Source of the DNA: Camarhynchus parvulus
Lineage: Eukaryota; Chordata; Aves; Passeriformes; Thraupidae
Reading direction: 5' to 3'
Assembly: GCF_901933205.1 (NCBI RefSeq)
Contig: NC_044585.1
Location: 5,022,001 to 5,086,000 of the forward strand
DNA: 64,000 nucleotides
Positions 11,691-22,344 of this stretch are shown here, piece after piece. The position numbers and the translations under genes are program-made. The notes beneath the pieces were generated by a model. It did no database searches. It saw nothing but the letters and a program-made list of their open reading frames with translations, and was not told the origin of the DNA. Within the stretch, counting starts at the first letter, position 1; every line of letters begins with the position of its first letter.

Positions 11691-13159
11691 AATTGTCACT
11701 CCACTATCTGATTGAGAGAGGAAGATGGACGTTTAAATACAAGCAAGGATGTTTATCCTCATGCCCAATACGTGATGACCTCAATGTTTATGTTTATGGT
11801 GAAAAGACTGCCCAGGACATTTTGTCCAGCTCCAAAACAACAGAGATACAACCTGTTTGGATGAAAAACAAGTGGCCACAGTCACTTGACCTCGTCAAGT
11901 TTTTCATACCATACATTTTTGAGCATCAATTGGATTTGACATCTAACTTTAATACCATCACATGACAGTGACAGGTAACACAAAATCCTCAAAAAGACAG
12001 ACTTGGCATATGAAACAGAGCCAACCAGCTATGATTAAAAGAAAATGGAAGTTCAAGAGGAGCTCCTGGAGCACCTTTCCAACCAAAGAACTGTACACAT
12101 GAGTTGAGATGAAAGGAGAAGAACACTGAGAGACATTGCAGGAACTGTGGGAAAACAAGCCCTTTGGGGACTCTTAGATGTGTGGTTTGATACAAAACCC
12201 CAGATAGCTGTTTAACTGGGGGTGTCTAATTTCATAGGAGAAAAGCACTGTATCTTGCAGATGTATCTCCATTACCATGATAAATAACCCTCTCGACATC
12301 CTGGCCAGGTACTGGAGATGGAACTCCCTCAAGGGGGAATATCCACTTGAGGTTGCGCTACTTTGTGCAGCAGAGACGGACTCAAACTAAAACAGGCAAC
12401 TTGCAAGAGAAGCTGATGTTGAAATACAATTCAGAGTAATTACATTTTAGTTATCCTTCTCCAGCTCTTGGGATACAGGGCTCTCCCCTCTGGCTAAATA
12501 GTTTTTGTACATTTTTGTAACTCTTGCCAGTTTCCATCCCAAAGGTGGCTGCCTCTGTGCACAGGGCAAGCACCTGTGTGTGTGCATGTTTTACATCCAC
12601 ACTGCTTTATACTGCTCTAAATGGGCTCATGGTTTTCAAAATGGGCTCCATAAATCATTAATTAATGATAATACAAATATAAATAATGTAGGAGACAGAA
12701 GGGCAAGAGTCACCACTCCATCTTCAACACCATTGTGGATGCTTGGATAAGCACTGTACCCACAAGAGCCATCCCTGCCAAGAGCACCATTACTCTAGAA
12801 ATGCTGAAGAATCACAAAAGATTGCAGTGTGTACTATGGGGAATGAAAGGACTTAATCAATAGTATGCTGATGCAGAGGATTTTAACCCTTGAAATCTTA
12901 CTGTCCAGTACAGTAAGAGTAAGGTATTCTCATTTCCCAATTCCTGTTCCCTCAGCAGTAGTTCCTTCTAGCTCATGGAATTACAAGATACTGCTGCATC
13001 CTGCTGTTACAAGCTGAACTGCAACTTGTGAGCTATTCACAAGTTCACAAAGGGAGTTTTCCAGCCTTATCTTTATTAACTGTGAATTTATCTCCCTTCC
13101 CAGATACAATGTTGAGAGAGAAGGTGAGCTGGAAGGGGTCATTCCTGCTGTACAAGGAT
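11691..13159. other. Non-coding stretch, no gene recognised
   Basis: Ordinary unique sequence. It includes a short direct repeat (AAATGGGCTC twice near 12619 and 12639) just before the 16-base palindrome listed at 12654. No exon, RNA gene or transposon is recognisable. Confidence 0.65.
12654..12669. promoter_or_regulatory. 16-bp homeodomain palindrome
   Basis: ATCATTAATTAATGAT is a perfect 16-base palindrome made of overlapping TAATTA cores. Such dimeric ATTA sites are preferred by homodimerising homeodomain or POU-homeodomain factors. The surrounding 60 bases are AT-rich but not simple repeat. Binding is inferred from the motif only. Confidence 0.35.
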
Positions 13160-13420
13160 CAAATGCCATAAACGGCCCGGAGTGTGACTGTGTTCACTTG
13201 TGCCCTTTTAATTGCCCCCGTTAAAGCTCACATTAAACACGCAATCTCTGTGACCAAAGGTAACAGGGAGTTTGGCTATAAGCAAGCAGTCACTCGATAA
13301 GACAACAGCATTTCAAAACACCATAAATTAATTCCCTGGGCTAATTTCCCTAAGAGCAATGGAGATAATAAATCTCATTGTTGGCGTTAAGGGTGACTGG
13401 AGAATCTGCTTCATGTGCCT
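13160..13420. promoter_or_regulatory. Candidate conserved non-coding element
   Basis: A repeat-free block directly before a CR1 fragment's neighbourhood. It carries TTTTAATTGC, CATTAAAC, AAATTAATT and CTAATTT homeodomain-type words, an AGATAA GATA site at 13363-13368 and several CpGs. Its texture (evenly mixed, motif-dense, non-repetitive) differs from the flanks. The enhancer role is inferred. Confidence 0.3.
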
Positions 13421-13964
13421 TCCAACACGCTACCGGAGCAGTGCCACGGATCTGCAGCTCCCTGGCTTCTCCCAGGCAGGGAGAGAACAGCAGACACGTA
13501 AAAACGTGCTGCTGCCTGTGCTGCTGGGGCAGGTCACTTGCCAGGGAGAGAGCGTGGAACAGGAAAAGGAATGTTCCACCAAATGAAATCAAGCTGGAAC
13601 ATTTCACATGGCAGACGGCAAGAGATGCCCAAAGAACAGGGGCTGAAAATCATTTTTGAAGGCACAGGACATAAATTTAAATTACTGTGGATTAACGAGT
13701 CAGAAGGAGCGGGTCAGAAGGGAAATTTAGAGACGCAGCCTGTCCTTGATCAGTGTCTGGAACTCCCCTGGAAGTTTAACAGAAGACCCTTTGCCCATCA
13801 AAATTATAAGAGGTCCATCCATATAGCCACACTCACGCACACTCACCACCTCCTTTCCACAAGTGTAAAACATCTCCCAGGTCTCCCTTCCTTCTAGTAC
13901 ATGTCTGCACTCACAGACAGACAAAGTGAAGCAAGGGTGGATATTGCACCTTAGCAATTTGTTT

Positions 13965-14185
13965 TAGAATGGTGGAATATCCTGAGTTGGGAGAGACACA
14001 CAAGGATCAACCAGTCCAACCTCTGGTCCCACAAACAGACATCCAACAATCATACCCTATCCCTGAGAGCATTGTCCAAATATTCCTGGAGCTCTGGCAG
14101 CCTTGGAGCCATGACCATTCCCTGGGGAGCCTGGTCAGTGCCCAACTGCTTCTTCTGGGTTATGCTGAATCCATTTTTTCCCCAC
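13965..14185 (-). mobile_element. CR1 LINE 3' fragment, 5'-truncated
   Basis: Read on the minus strand this is the 3' end of a CR1 retrotransposon. On the plus strand the order is the terminal 'ggaatatcctgagttggga', 'cacaaggatcaaccagtcc', then 'gacatccaacaatca', 'ctgagagcattgtccaaa', 'gagctctggcagccttgg', 'ccctggggagcctggtc' and 'ttcttctgggt'. These match the usual bird CR1 tail in order. Only about 220 bases remain, so the element is dead on arrival, as most CR1 copies are. The tail type resembles subfamilies common in songbirds. Confidence 0.92.
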
Positions 14186-14784
14186 AAAAGTAGTTCAGCA
14201 AAACTCAGAATGCTTTGCCCAGTAAATACAAGGGCTTCTACATAAATTCCCAGCATGAAAAATCTACACCCACTAAGTTAAAGGCTAATTCTAATCCCCC
14301 TTCTAACGCCTTAGATTAAAACTAATTTAGTTCTCAAAAGCCCTCATGTTGGCAGGATGAGATCAGCCTACTGAGTTTCCTACTGTTGGAGTTGATCAGA
14401 AATCCACTGGAGTCTCCTCAGAACTGGAGGGCTGGCAGGAGGGACAGAGGCACAAAAGGAAAACACAATTTGAAGGCACAACTTGAACACTTTTCTTTCA
14501 CAGATGGGTCTCCAAATGCCTGATGACTTATATTCTACTTGCTAAACTGCCAGAAGTCATATTGAAAAAGCTGGGAAGTGACAGTGTTCATGTCCTGGCC
14601 CAGGACATGAACAAGCAGAGCTGTGCTGCTTCCAACCATATCAGCAATGACATTTGATTTTAAAATTCAGGGTTTTTTTTTTTACTTACACTATTAACAT
14701 CATTATTTAGGGCTAAACAACCCTGGATTTCTGGCATGCATCTGGAGGGTCAGCTGTGTGTTAAGAGAATAAATAAAGGAACTC
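14186..14784. other. Non-coding stretch with a long palindrome
   Basis: No gene recognised. The notable content is the 29-base palindrome at 14585-14613, listed separately. A T10 run lies near 14672. Confidence 0.65.
14585..14613. repeat. Near-perfect 29-bp palindrome (14-bp arms, 1-nt centre)
   Basis: The left arm 14585-14598 (TGTTCATGTCCTGG) and right arm 14600-14613 (CCAGGACATGAACA) are exact reverse complements around a single C. The pairing stops on both sides. It could form a hairpin or cruciform, or be a symmetric protein-binding site. It contains two CATG cores but fails the p53 half-site rule (RRRCWWGYYY) in each arm, and it is not a steroid-receptor consensus. Confidence 0.95.
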
Positions 14785-15065
14785 AAAAGAAAAAACTATA
14801 TATATTCCATTTATATACACACATATATAATACATACACACATTTAGGGGTATGCATTTCCCTAACCATATAGCATAAATATATATTTATTAGACATACT
14901 ATGGTATGTATATATCAAAATGCACTGAAGACTTAGAAATAATTTAGAAAATTGACCAGTTTCTTTACAATTTAGCTTATGTGGTACAACATAATATATT
15001 TTAAATACCATGGAAAATGGCCAATTTTCCAATATTTATATATTTGTGTTATATCATTACAAACA
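14785..15065. repeat. AT-rich block with short inverted repeats
   Basis: A strongly AT-rich segment with TATA and ATAC runs. Inside it, TTGACCAGTTTC (14952-14963) and GAAAATGGCCAA (15013-15024) form an imperfect inverted pair (10 of 12). TGGAAAAT and ATTTTCCA (15011-15031) form an exact 8-bp pair. A similar block with a 12 of 12 version of the first pair lies at 30240-30440. No transposon family was recognised. Confidence 0.6.
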
Positions 15066-17329
15066 TTTTACAAAGGTAACATATGGCAAATTTTGAATTC
15101 TTTCCAGATTAATGATGTCCAGACCCTCTGATATATGAATGACCTCCAGAGCCTCCTGCATTTTCTCTGCTTTGAATGCTTTGCTTCTGGTTTGGAGTCT
15201 GCCATTGAAACTTTGTCAATTAGAATGAAATGTTGGGTCTCTAAAATGAAAAAGCTGTAGGAGTGACAAGTGAGTGGTTCAGAGGGGCGTTTATGCAACC
15301 CATTCATTCAGTCCAGCCCAAAGTACAGTAGTAATTACCCTCAGCCAGGCAGGGGACTCTATTCCTGCCTCCAACAGCAATTCCCAAACCATTGTGCCCA
15401 TCCAATGCCTGTTTGAACAGGGAAGTACAGGACCCCCAAAACACTCAGTTTCTCTTCTTTCATGTAAACAAGCAACAAGGGAAAAAAGGGAATTGTACTG
15501 TTGCCTACTTGGAAAGACCAGAGCACAGCTTGCCCTCATGAGAGGAGCTGTGAAATAGAGCTTTTCATCCACGGGCTCAGGGAATGACCTGTGGAGCCAA
15601 GTGCTGCTCCAGGGGCACAGGGAATGCACAGGTGGGGAAGCACCAGGGACAGATGTCACAGGAAAATGGTTATCTGAACACAGACACAGCTGCAGAACAA
15701 CTGGGCAAAGTATTCCAGAAAACCTCACGTGCTACAGGTACAACGGAGAGCAAAGCCACCATCCAGAAGAAGAGACTTCCCTGGGGAGAGAGCTACAAAA
15801 ATAACACACATCACAAAAGCTACACAGTATGTTCAACTGGGGAGTGGGAAACCCCAAACTGAAAGTTTAAACGTTTTACTCCATGCTTTAAAATTTGCTT
15901 TTCAATAGAGACAAGGATTTTTGAAGGAAGGAGATACCTTCTAGGAAAATGCTTATTTTGAATGAGATTAATTTTTCTTTGAGGGTGATTTTGATAAAGT
16001 TCTATTTTTTGTCAATAGGTCTGGTACTTCCAATACCCTAATGGCAGGCCCTGACTCCAGTCTGCAACATCTAGGTAACAACATTAAATCACAAACAGGG
16101 ACATAAATGAAGGCAGGATTTTGTCCTTTATTTATACTCCCACCTCTTTGCCATCTCCACGTGGCAACTCCCTCTAAAGAAAGAGAGCACTTATGCACAA
16201 AAGAAAGTGGAAAAGATGCTCATCCAAAGAGCTCTCTCTGTTCACACACACACACAAACCCTTACAACCACACAGACTGGGTTTTTCACATCACCTCTGT
16301 TTGAGGAGCTTTTGAATCTTACCTTCCCTACAGACCTGAATCCAGGCCTACCCAACACTGGGAGAAGTGAGACTCTGGCCAAAATCATGTTGACCAGAGT
16401 CTACATGACAAGGTGTGAATCAAGTAGTAGATGTGACAGAAGGTGGGTGTGAGAGGTCAGGAATTTAAAGATATTGAGGAACTAAGGTAGGAAAATAGGC
16501 CTGGAAAAGAAATTCTGTGTCATTTTGGAATTTCCACGAAGACCAAGATGCCAATGAGACAGGAGGAGCCACACACTTGGCCCCAGTAGTTTCTCCTGAG
16601 CACAGGAAGGAAGGACGTATTTGAAGATGTAAACCAGTGTCAGACAATAGACAGGCGAGTCCAGCACTGGAACCTCACCAAGGTCACCTGGAGGGCATCA
16701 GTGCAATAGAATGTTAATTATATCCACGTGCAGGATGAACAACACAGAGATGCCAATCTTCCTCACAGAGATAGGTTTTCCCTGATAGAAGCAGAACCAG
16801 GCATCCAATTACAGAAGTTCACAGGATTTGTATCTGTTTCCCTCCACATCTTTTGTTTAGAATTTTCACTCATCTAAATGCAACTACAATGAAACTGTTT
16901 CATAACAACAACAGAGTTCCAAACAAAGTTCTGGGTCTTCCACAAGCCCACAGTGAGGTGCAAAAGACAGCAATGGAAACAGAGGAACAACAGTGGAAGA
17001 TTTGTTGAAGATCACCGTGAAGATAGATGTGGACAACCTGTTCCCCACATTCATCCCAGATTAAATAGCTCAGTGGGATTGTGGTTGTGCACTAGTACTG
17101 CCTTGATGATAGATCTACCCCTAACAGGTTTGGGTGGCAGCAGGCAGAAGGTAGCACTGCACAAGCTGTAGAAATATCTTTATCTATGAAGTTCTCCAGA
17201 ACTGATTCAAAAGAAATGAAATTTTAAATATATGATAATGATGTCAAAACACAAGTTATCGTGCCCTGGCTCTGCCGGATCAGACTGAACACACACACAC
17301 ATACAAACCAAGAGACGTGGAGAACAAAC
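15066..17329. other. Non-coding stretch, no gene recognised
   Basis: Unique sequence with a (CA)7 at 16243-16256 and an (AC)6 at 17289-17300. The open frame of 145 codons on minus at 15291-15728 has no recognisable domain and overlaps a plus-strand frame. No exon or transposon recognised before the CR1 piece at 17330. Confidence 0.65.
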
Positions 17330-17485
17330 TCTGGCACAGAGAAGCTGTGGCTTCTCCATCGCTGGAAGCGCTCAAAGCCAGGTTGGACATGGCTTGGAGC
17401 AACCTGGGGTGCTGGAAGGTGTCTCTGCCATGGCAGGGGGCTGGAATGGGATGAGCTTTAAGGTTCCTTTAAGGTCAGGAGTTGT
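17330..17485 (+). mobile_element. CR1 LINE 3' fragment
   Basis: The plus strand carries 'cacagagaagctgtggct', 'cgctggaagcgctcaaagcc', 'aggttggacatggcttggag', 'caacctggggtgctggaagg', 'tgtctctgccatggcaggg' and 'ggaatgggatgagctttaag', in that order. This is the standard bird CR1 3' region. It stops just before the terminal microsatellite. Two CpG-like positions survive ('catcgctggaagcgc'), which is unusual in old copies. The element is 5'-truncated and inactive. Confidence 0.93.
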
Positions 17486-18059
17486 GGTCAGAGACCACAA
17501 GCCATGCTGGGTTCTCTCACTGCAAGGAGCACCTCTATCTCTGTTTTCATTAATTCTGCAGATTTCAATATCTTCCTACCCAAACAGCTGCACAGGAGCA
17601 TCTGGACAAATAGAAATCTCCCTTATGAATGCTGTATTTCCAGATTTCTTTCAGACATAAAATAATAATAGAATGGTCAGCCCCATCCTGTAATGTTGAA
17701 CAGAGATTACCTTTTTGTACTATTTAAGCCTTACAGGCATTATAACTTTCCAATTCTTTCCAAAGGGTCAGTTTGATTTCCTGAAGTGCCTCAGTATCAC
17801 AGGCCAGCTTCACCAACTGCTCAAGAAATTAGGCAAGTTTCAATGTTTTTGTTGTTTTCCCAGGGAGGTATTTTCACTGACCAAGCAGCCCCTCCACCCC
17901 ACTCCCACCCACTCCACCCCAAACCCTTTGGGATCCTGGGAATCAGACTGTAAATGACACTACCAGCTGAGATGTAATGGGTCTTGGAGCAGCAGCCGTT
18001 TCCTGTCCAGCAGGAACCCGAAGGTACAGGAATGTGGGAAGACTCCAGTGAGCCTCCTT
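17486..18059. other. Non-coding stretch with a C-rich segment
   Basis: No gene recognised. It contains the C-rich, G-quadruplex-type segment at 17889-17920, listed separately. Confidence 0.65.
17889..17920 (-). promoter_or_regulatory. G-quadruplex motif on the minus strand
   Basis: Five C-tracts on plus (17889-17892, 17897-17900, 17904-17906, 17908-17910, 17917-17920) give five G-tracts on minus, separated by loops of 4, 3, 1 and 6 bases. This satisfies the G3+N1-7 rule with one tract to spare. It lies about 140 bases before the GATA-bearing block at 18060. Confidence 0.6.
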
Positions 18060-18500
18060 AAGCAGCCAGAGCGGGCTGGGAACTAGAGAAGAGATAAGGG
18101 ATGCCCTTTCCTCCTCCACCCATTGCAGCAGATAAGCATCATATGCCTCAGACATCTTGTCCACTGATCTGAGCTTTTCTCCCGTGTCTCAGTATCTGTG
18201 ACTCTACCTTCCTTCCTCTGCGGAACGGGCCAGCCCGGCCCGCGCTGATAACGGGCCTGGTGCCTGCCGGGGATGCAGCGGGGCTGTAAAGGCTCGGCAG
18301 CCAGGAGCCACCTGGCTCTTCCGGGGAAGGGACACGGATAAGGCACCAGGGCTCCACAGAGAGCAAACCTCTGTGTTTGAGGAGACAGGTGTGCTCCAGC
18401 AGACGGAGTCAGAGCCTATTTGCTCAGGCAACATCCACAGGCCCGGCTCCAAAAGCAATTAATTTATAGTTTGTTTGGACACCAACACAATCACAAAATT
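18060..18500. promoter_or_regulatory. GC-rich GATA-cluster block, candidate enhancer
   Basis: Three canonical WGATAR sites occur in 160 bases: AGATAA at 18092-18097, AGATAA at 18130-18135 and TGATAA at 18246-18251. A GGATAAG follows at 18336-18342. The middle (18220-18330) is rich in CpG and GC. The sequence is unique and has no repeat. The layout (TGATAAC followed by a CGGGGAAG...CGGATAAGG stretch) resembles that at 9046-9109. An enhancer for a GATA-driven tissue is plausible but unproven. Confidence 0.4.
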
Positions 18501-21500
18501 GCAACACCTTGCTCTGCAAACTGCAGTGAAGTGCCATGGCCCTGTCAGGGGAGTGACACACAAACAGCAAAGGAGCTGAGAGGAAAAAACTGGGGTTTAA
18601 GAGCTGTGTACAGGGGGAGAGACACTGGTGCTGTGTGCTGGGACAACACAGGAGCAGGCCATGGCGCAAACAAGAAAGCGCCACATTAGGAGGATCCAAG
18701 AGGTACCAGAAAAGACTGATCAGAGATTCCAGCTCTCCCATCTCTGGGAGGAAGGCACTAAATAACTGACTGCTCTACCTTACAAGCTTGCAGGCTTCAG
18801 GCCAAGATAATGACAGTAACACAGGCTGCATGTCATTCCAGAGCATCCCACGGTGCTGAGACAGAAGGCAGCAGCCAGTTAGGCAGTAGGGGAATTTAGG
18901 GCCAGGAGAAACACAAGATAAAGAAGGAAAATCCCTAGAAAATAGATCTGGGGAATTTAGATCCTGTGACAAACAGAAATAACCTTTCCACCCAGTCACC
19001 TCCCCGTGCAGCCTCCCCGAGTAATACAATTCCAAAATTAGCCCAGCTAAAACAATCCTGAATTTATCTCTCTGAAGATTCAGAGGATCAGAAAGCCTGA
19101 GCCTTTTACACCCTTTCAGGTTTTCTTGTTGCTCATCTAAGTGTTTGTCAGGGAGATTGTGCAAAGAAAGAATTCTGAGTCCTGGCTTATTGTTAGCCCT
19201 ACTGCAGGAGCCAGAAGATAAGAGCGGGCAAGACTGGTCCCAAGGAAAAAACTCTCAGCTCTGGCACTGAAGTTTTCTTTTTGGGTGAAGAATTGTGTGA
19301 AACTAAGGAATGATGCGTTGATATGAAGGAGCAAAAACAAAACAACACTCACACAAAAGCAAAAACCAATCAGATTGAGCCACATTATAAGGTTTTCCTT
19401 TGGAAAATGGGAGAATATAAATCATCTTTTAATTTTACATCATCTTTCCACATTACCCCTTGCTACAAGCCTTCCTAGAAGAGAAGGAATGGTATTTCAG
19501 CCCAAGCCTTGAGCTACTTTATCTTCAAAGTTTCATTATTACTGCAAAATTCCAGCAATCCTCCAGACCTTGCTGCCTTCTTACTAAGCCTTGGCCTGCT
19601 TAAACATCCCTCGCCTGAACTGACTGCCCACTTCAGGAATTCTTCCTCTTCTGTGTTTCACCAGACATAAAAGTAGAAGAGCTGAGATACAGCTAAAGAG
19701 GTGGGGCCCAAGAGCTTTCAATTTCAGTTTTGTGCAGCCAGCTTCAAAGATAGTAAAAGACAGTGAAGGACAATCCTTATCTGAGCAAGTTTTCCCATGT
19801 GCTGTAAAAGCTCATGCTGAGCTCCTCTCTGATGATAAAGCAAATTATTCAGCCCTGCACATGCACAAGTGTGTCACTGAACACACAGTGCCCAGCCCCT
19901 GCATTGAACTGGGACCCACAGGCAGCACCTGAACCCTTCCAGGAGCAGCCTGCACCTACCATGAATTCAAGAATTTAATTAATTTCTTTTAATTCCCACA
20001 GAGTGGGTCACTTGCTCTTGCCTATCCATTTGCAGTGATATCCTGAGAATCAGGACTGGCAGCAGTCTGGAGGACAGTGGTATTTGCTGTCTCTGCTGCC
20101 CCCGGCCCTCCCACACAGCCTCACACATCCTCCTCTCCTTTGGGGCTCTGATTGACAGACTCCTGAATTATGAAAAGGTAGAAAGAGCCTTGGTGAAGCT
20201 CAGAGGTATTTTTATCGCAGTTTGTGGCCCCCTACCCCCATTATATATATCAGAATAAGAATGCTTTTACACAGGGAAAAAAAAATAAAATCTATATAGT
20301 CCTCAAAGGAACAGTTTTTCTACTCCTCTCAGCAGCCTGTCCTCAGTCTGGTTCCCTTTTCAATGGGCTGCTGGCTCCTAGCTGTCTGCTGATAGGAAGG
20401 ATTAGCTACAGAAATGGCACAGGGAAAGAGTCAAAACTTGAGGGGAGCACAGCCCTCCAGCCCACGGGGCCATCTGTGTGCATTCAGCCACAGTTTGTTA
20501 AAAGAACAAACTGCAGGTGCTGCAATATTTCCGTTCCTTCTGGCTGGGCCATCCCTATAAAAAGCAGGAGTCAATCAAATCTGCTTAAAAATGCTGAGAA
20601 AGGTTACAATTAAACAGGAAAATTTAAAGTTATGAATGTAGTCATGCTTTCTCCCTTTCCCATCATTTTTTGGTTTAGGGACTAATATTTCACTATGATC
20701 TTTACAAACATGGACAGATACTCTAATCTGTTTTCACACTGAATGCTGAGAGGCAGTTTCCAAACCCAGATGGCAGACTTCAAAATCTGAGTGAGTCATT
20801 ATTCCTGAAGTGTTGAGCATTCCCCTTCTCTGCCTTCCACAGGAATCTTGGGAATCTTAGAAGCCAGGTTTCCTTCTCTGAGATGCACAAACATAATTTA
20901 GGAGGTTACATTTTAGGCACCAACCTTTCCAATGAGACCCTGCACAAGGCTTTGAAAGAGCTCTTCCCCAAATGCAGGCAGGAGCTCTGAGCCCTGGGAA
21001 CCAGCCCCACTGCACCAATGGCTCTCTCCATTACATCCCAACAGCCAACACTGCTGGATCTGCTGCCCTCCACACCACACAGAACAAGACTCTTTCATGT
21101 GCCAGAATTGTTTTGGGGACAACCTTTCCAAAAAGGCACTATGTACTTAATTCCTGTTCAAGAACATGAGGCCTAAAGAGTTTCAGCCTTTGAAATTGTC
21201 TCTTGGCTCCGGCAGGACAGTGGTTGTATATACACAGTGCACTTTTATATTTATTTCCCAGCAGTGTAAAAAGTCGTCTTCTCACCCTTTTTAAGTACAT
21301 GAGCACAAGTAGGCCAAGGCCTGCCTTCCTGTTTTAAGAAGTGAAAGCGCTGGGGCAGACTGCCAGAGGACTTAATATAGTCTCAGATCTAAATTTAACA
21401 ACAATAACATGGCTCCAGTCTGACCCTACAAAGAAAAGTTTGGAGAGACAAAAAAAAAAAAGGTAATTCTTCACAAATTAAGAAAACAATAAAGGTCCCT
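18501..21500. other. Non-coding stretch, no gene recognised
   Basis: Unique sequence apart from small A-rich runs (for example an A12 near 21451). It holds one exact PBX-MEIS decamer at 20149-20158, listed separately, and a TTTAATTAATTT word near 19975. No exon, RNA gene or transposon recognised. Confidence 0.65.
20149..20158 (+). promoter_or_regulatory. PBX-MEIS/PREP decamer site
   Basis: TGATTGACAG is the exact composite site for PBX with MEIS or PREP (TALE homeodomain) partners. A second exact copy on the other strand is at 51098-51107. A 10-mer is expected about 0.1 times in a window of this size counting both strands, so two exact copies are more than expected. Confidence 0.45.
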
Positions 21501-22344
21501 TTCAAGTGTCAAGGAATATTCTTAGCCAGCCTGCAACACCTAAATCAAGAGAGAGGTTGTTAAAATGGCATAATACCAGGAAATTCGCCTACAGGGTCTA
21601 CTTCCTCCTTGGAGACTCCAGCCTGGAGTGCCGGAGTCAGTGTGCTCGCCATGGGGAGGTGGGAGGGAGGAACAGGGAGCTGACTAAAGCGACTCTATAA
21701 AAAAAGCCCAGGCTGGGTATCAACACCACCGTCCCTAGATCTAAGATGATACAAGCAGCCTTCCTGGCCCGAGATTCCGAGTCACATCAATAGGCTCTTT
21801 AATCCTTTCCCACCCAACATTTCCTGACAGCGACCGCAGAAGTCAACAAGTTCAAGCCCAGCACAGAAATTAGCACTCGCACACAATACAGCCGGGTGAT
21901 AACGCGCCTGTATTTATAGCTCAGAGCCAGGCCCCTCGGAGCAGTCATTAAAGATCCTGGTGGGAAGAAAACACAACTAGAAGAAAGTTATTCAAGTAAG
22001 TTAAAGATACACCTGAACCCTCCCTTCCTCTCCCACCCCTCTCTGAGGTCATAACATCACAATATAGTCTCCTAAGCAAGGACGTTCCTCCGGGACACTC
22101 TGATAGGGAAAGTGTGAACAACAAAAGCCCATTGTTAGCAGGGAACGGTGGTGCCACTTAGACCCTCGTTAAGCTCCCCAGGGGCTGTGGTTTGCGTTAT
22201 GCAGGCTTAAAAATAAAAGGCACTAGGACAAGGGACAAACAAATAATGAAGTCATTTCCATTTACCTAGACCAGCATGGGGGTTGCCAAGCAGGGTAACC
22301 GGTTATTGCTGGGTGTTAGCAGCATCTCCGCCCTGGGACTCCCA
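21501..22344. promoter_or_regulatory. Candidate promoter/enhancer block with facing G4-TATA pairs and a GRHL site
   Basis: Unique, CpG-bearing sequence. On plus, a G-quadruplex motif (21653-21677, loops 4, 1, 7) is followed by TATAAAAAAAG at 21696-21706. On minus, a G-quadruplex motif (22018-22039, loops 1, 7, 1) lies upstream of CTATAAATA (21911-21919). The segment between holds several CpGs and a TGATAAC. Further right, TAACCGGTTA at 22296-22305 contains the perfect Grainyhead site AACCGGTT. The block could be a pair of convergent promoters or an enhancer. No transcript is visible. Confidence 0.4.
22297..22304. promoter_or_regulatory. Grainyhead-like (GRHL) site
   Basis: AACCGGTT, inside the 10-base palindrome TAACCGGTTA, is the optimal GRHL1-3 binding site. 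GRHL factors act in epithelial cells. The site lies at the right end of a GC-richer block. Function is inferred from the motif alone. Confidence 0.4.

Noticed and set aside
15291..15728. 145-codon minus-strand open frame
   Set aside because: No family features; overlapped by a plus-strand frame; no other support.
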